Shown piece by piece: positions 19,604 through 21,220 of a stretch of 21,220 nucleotides of DNA; position 1 is the first letter of the stretch; each line of letters opens with the position of its first letter. Origin of the DNA: a virus; the IMG/VR virus record IMGVR_UViG_3300021373_001941, positions 1 through 21,220 of that record. One strand, given 5' to 3'. Both the position numbers and the translations under genes were made by a program. The notes beneath the pieces were generated by a model. That model saw only the letters and a program-made list of their open reading frames with translations, had not been told where the DNA came from and did not search any database.

Positions 19604-19615
19604 TTCTATTGAACT
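19602..19615. repeat. Boundary palindrome copy 5 (AGTTC-TATT-GAACT)
   Basis: A perfect copy. It begins within the stop codon of the 62-aa gene and runs into TTTAATCGGAGAG, the ribosome binding site of the 251-aa gene, 17 bases before its ATG. It therefore fills the whole boundary between the two genes. Confidence 0.8.
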
Positions 19616-19632
19616 TTTAATCGGAGAGAAAA

Positions 19633-20388
19633 ATGTTGAATGAATTTCAACGGGCAAAAGTCCGTAACAAAACCATGCGCGACTTGTGCAGGGTTATTAA
19701 GGTGCCAGACAATCAGTTGTCTAGGTATCTACCAATGTCTTCAAACTATAGGTACTCAGCATCTTTTCCAGAATATCTGGACGAAAAATTCTATGATCAG
19801 GTTACATTCAATGAGGTATCTGATGCAGTTGATACCTTATATCAAAGAATAAAAAGCCACAGGAAAAACATCAAGGGCGTATCATCTGATTACGACACTT
19901 GTTTTCAGAGAAATGCTAGAGCTTCCTGTCAGCATGCTGAAGCCACTTTGAGTAGCGCATTTAAAACATGGAGTGGGTACACAGTGATCGCACTGATGGA
20001 ATATGCGGATCATCAAGAGATACCAGAGGCAGAAAAGCATGAACCAAATATTGTCATTCCGATCCACTGGAAGAAAAGTGTGTATGATAATGACATAGAG
20101 GTTGTCGAGGGCGGCAAGCAAAGACATTTTGTTTTGAGCGCCAAACCATTCAAAATTAACCGTCTCACCCGTGAGAACATCCAAGCATACACCTGTAAAT
20201 CATTGACTGTACGCAGAAATCGCAATCATTATAGGTCGCCTCATGAGGCAGAGATGCACGATGGATATGTCATGACATACTGGGTAGGTGGTAAGCGTAT
20301 CAGCGCTATACACAATGACTTTGGTCGGACTGAAAGCTTGCTCAGAAGGCGCATCCAAGATACTGTTATGAAGAGGTTGGATGTATGA
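19633..20388 (+). CDS. Hypothetical 251-aa protein
   Basis: The N-terminus (MLNEFQRAKVRNKTMRDLCRVIKVPDNQLSRYL) looks helical and could be a DNA- or RNA-binding segment, as in simple helix-turn-helix proteins. The middle has charged helices (residues 50-105). The C-terminal half is beta-rich with many basic and aromatic residues (SLTVRRNRNHYRSPHEAEMHDGYVMTYWVGGKRISAIH). No catalytic motif that I can name. CGGAGAG lies 7 bases before the ATG. It is more AT-rich than the ATPase-VWA block. It is followed by a gene in ATGA overlap. Confidence 0.65.
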   Translation: MLNEFQRAKVRNKTMRDLCRVIKVPDNQLSRYLPMSSNYRYSASFPEYLDEKFYDQVTFNEVSDAVDTLYQRIKSHRKNIKGVSSDYDTCFQRNARASCQHAEATLSSAFKTWSGYTVIALMEYADHQEIPEAEKHEPNIVIPIHWKKSVYDNDIEVVEGGKQRHFVLSAKPFKINRLTRENIQAYTCKSLTVRRNRNHYRSPHEAEMHDGYVMTYWVGGKRISAIHNDFGRTESLLRRRIQDTVMKRLDV

Positions 20389-20660
20389 ACGATATGGAAA
20401 CTGATGGCCTAGACTTTAAAGTGGTCAGCGATCTGATAGATGGGTTGCCAAGAGAGGCAACGCAAGAACAGCTATGCAATCTTCTTATGAATATTGTATT
20501 GAGGTATGGTATAAAAGATCCACAAGAGATGTTTGAAACATTTCTTGTGACACAGAATATGGCTATGGCTGCTTTGGGTTTAATAACACCTGAACAGTTC
20601 AGAGAAAATGCTTTAGATTTAGAAGCATTAACCTCGAACGATGAGGACACCATACACTAA
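20385..20660 (+). CDS. Hypothetical small acidic protein
   Basis: A 91-aa acidic, helical protein (MNDMETDGLDFKVVSDLIDGLPREATQEQLCNLLMNIVLRYGIKDPQEMFETFLVTQNMAMAALGLITPEQFRENALDLEALTSNDEDTIH). It starts on an ATGA overlap with the 251-aa gene, so the two are probably made together and may act as a pair. No family recognised. Confidence 0.65.
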   Translation: MNDMETDGLDFKVVSDLIDGLPREATQEQLCNLLMNIVLRYGIKDPQEMFETFLVTQNMAMAALGLITPEQFRENALDLEALTSNDEDTIH

Positions 20661-20760
20661 CTCAAGTGCACTCCTCATGACGTTCAGACACTGCCTGTAT
20701 GAACGCGCACTTGTAAACTGGCGGGGCTATGCCCCGTCTTTTTTTTGGAGAATGATATGA
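20641..20760 (+). CDS. Possible 39-codon ORF spanning the intergenic terminator
   Basis: An ATG at 20641 opens 39 codons (MRTPYTNSSALLMTFRHCLYERALVNWRGYAPSFFWRMI) and stops on a TGA that overlaps the ATG of the next gene (ATGA at 20757-20760). The overlap style fits this genome, but there is no ribosome binding site and the frame reads through a terminator. It may be chance. Confidence 0.3.
   Translation: MRTPYTNSSALLMTFRHCLYERALVNWRGYAPSFFWRMI
20722..20746 (+). terminator. Intrinsic terminator
   Basis: CGGGGC-TAT-GCCCCG stem-loop (extended by a G-T pair) followed by C and eight T residues. This should end the long plus-strand accessory transcript, so the following Fis-like gene would rely on read-through or its own promoter. 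Confidence 0.85.
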
Positions 20761-21059
20761 ACATAGAGTTGGAAAACCTAAGCATCGCTGTTGAAGATGG
20801 CAAGCTCATCATCACCCCAACAAAGACTGAAAAAACTTTGCGTGGTTTCAGGGATGATATGAATGTGCATCTCGCTATAGAGGATCTGATTGATGATTAC
20901 ATTGAGAAGGCCTTGGACATCGTGGGAAGAGGGCACGGCTCTCAAACAAAAGCAGCTAAGTTGCTTGGCTTTGATAGCTATCAGGCCTTCAGCTACTGGC
21001 TAAAAAGAAGAGAGAAAAAAAAGACTATAGATTACGTCAAGAGATTTGAACGGATTTAA
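20757..21059 (+). CDS. Fis-like helix-turn-helix protein
   Basis: About 100 aa from the ATG at 20757, which has TTGGAG 6 bases upstream. A TTG at 20745 is in frame but lies in the terminator T-run and is rejected. The C-terminal part IEKALDIVGRGHGSQTKAAKLLGFDSYQAFSYWLKRR (about 55-91) fits the HTH_8 domain of Fis and NtrC proteins (A......G...KAA..LG.......WL). The N-terminus is beta-prone (LSIAVEDGKLIITPT). A likely DNA-binding regulator or nucleoid-like protein; it is a candidate binder of the repeated palindromes, which is speculation. Confidence 0.75.
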   Translation: MNIELENLSIAVEDGKLIITPTKTEKTLRGFRDDMNVHLAIEDLIDDYIEKALDIVGRGHGSQTKAAKLLGFDSYQAFSYWLKRREKKKTIDYVKRFERI

Positions 21060-21075
21060 ATCAGCATTTAAATCC
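21052..21075. promoter_or_regulatory. Perfect AT-rich hairpin GGATTTAAAT/ATTTAAATCC
   Basis: A perfect 10-bp stem round a CAGC loop. It overlaps the stop codon of the Fis-like gene. It is followed on the plus strand by TTAG and eight A residues, so it is not an intrinsic terminator in that direction. It may be an operator or 3' RNA end structure. Confidence 0.6.
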
Positions 21076-21128
21076 TTAGAAAAAAAATGCAGAGTTAGTA
21101 ATGTAGGAATAACTTTTCCTGTAATGGT

Positions 21129-21157
21129 AAAAAAAAGAGGTGGCACAAGGCCACCTC
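21129..21157 (-). terminator. Intrinsic terminator, minus strand
   Basis: Perfect 8-bp stem GAGGTGGC/GCCACCTC with a 5-base loop (21137-21157). On the minus strand it is followed by eight T residues (A-run at 21129-21136). It would stop transcripts entering from the right side, so a minus-strand transcription unit or antisense transcript probably lies beyond the window. Confidence 0.75.
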
Positions 21158-21213
21158 AGTATTATCAGAGCAGGAAAATACAAAGCATACTGAAACCGGA
21201 GAGTAACTATTGT

Positions 21214-21220
21214 ATGAATG
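21214..21220 (+). CDS. Possible start of a plus-strand gene at the right edge
   Basis: An ATG at 21214-21216 lies 10 bases after GGAGAG (21198-21203), the same type of binding site used by genes in this window. Only two codons are visible, so this is a weak call. Confidence 0.25.

Noticed and set aside
673-19615. The palindrome as a LexA/SOS box
   Set aside because: The Gram-positive box is GAAC-N4-GTTC and the alphaproteobacterial box is a direct repeat GTTC-N7-GTTC. Here the arms are GTTC-N4-GAAC and sit mostly at gene ends, which fits neither.
1-21220. tRNA genes, CRISPR arrays, integrase or attachment sites, reverse transcriptase-based diversification
   Set aside because: No T-arm pattern such as GGTTCGAATCC, no regularly spaced repeats with spacers, no recombinase motifs and no reverse transcriptase motif were seen.

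Overview
The window is a stretch of a tailed double-stranded DNA phage (Caudoviricetes). The evidence is a complete packaging and head gene set: terminase small and large subunits, a P22-type portal, a GroES-like co-chaperonin, a scaffold-like protein, a major capsid protein and head-tail adaptors. Many further small ORFs overlap by ATGA or TAATG. The protein types (a GroES gene inside the head operon, small Lys/Gly-rich proteins, a phage MoxR/CobS-like ATPase next to a VWA protein) resemble those of uncultured marine phages of Alphaproteobacteria. That host assignment is inference. No integrase, repressor, replication gene, endolysin, tRNA or CRISPR array is visible, so lifestyle cannot be decided here.

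Layout. 1-10066, minus strand: the head and connector operon, read right to left: portal, a 62-aa protein, GroES-like, scaffold-like, a 147-aa virion protein, a 204-aa head protein, major capsid, a strong terminator, three small beta-rich proteins (two of them paralogues), then small basic proteins mixed with two adaptor-like proteins, and the first codons of a probable tail gene. 10251-11371, plus strand: four small genes, three of them with membrane or export signals, a possible lysis or envelope cassette. 11385-13949: the large and small terminase genes on the minus strand, separated by a 121-bp segment of about 86% A+T, one small plus-strand gene, a Z-DNA-prone tract and a very strong G-quadruplex motif. 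13950-14579: 630 bp without a convincing gene, holding direct repeats and hairpins; probably a control region. 14580-21059, plus strand: accessory and early-type genes. These include a zinc-binding DUF6011-like protein and a tightly overlapping set of MoxR-type AAA+ ATPase, a 61-aa protein and a metallopeptidase-VWA protein. They end with a Fis-like helix-turn-helix protein. Two small genes, of 38 and 52 codons, sit in gaps here.

The most unusual feature is a 14-bp palindrome, AGTTC-N4-GAACT, present in five perfect copies plus several degenerate ones. It lies at gene boundaries in both strands and all regions. Every perfect copy touches or nearly touches a stop codon, and some enclose a start codon or sit just before a ribosome binding site. 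It may be a phage-wide operator, a stoperator-like element or an RNA punctuation hairpin. A second theme is GC-rich hairpins of the type TGCCCC...GGGGCA between plus-strand genes. A third is the MoxR/VWA-peptidase module, a candidate host-takeover or conflict system.
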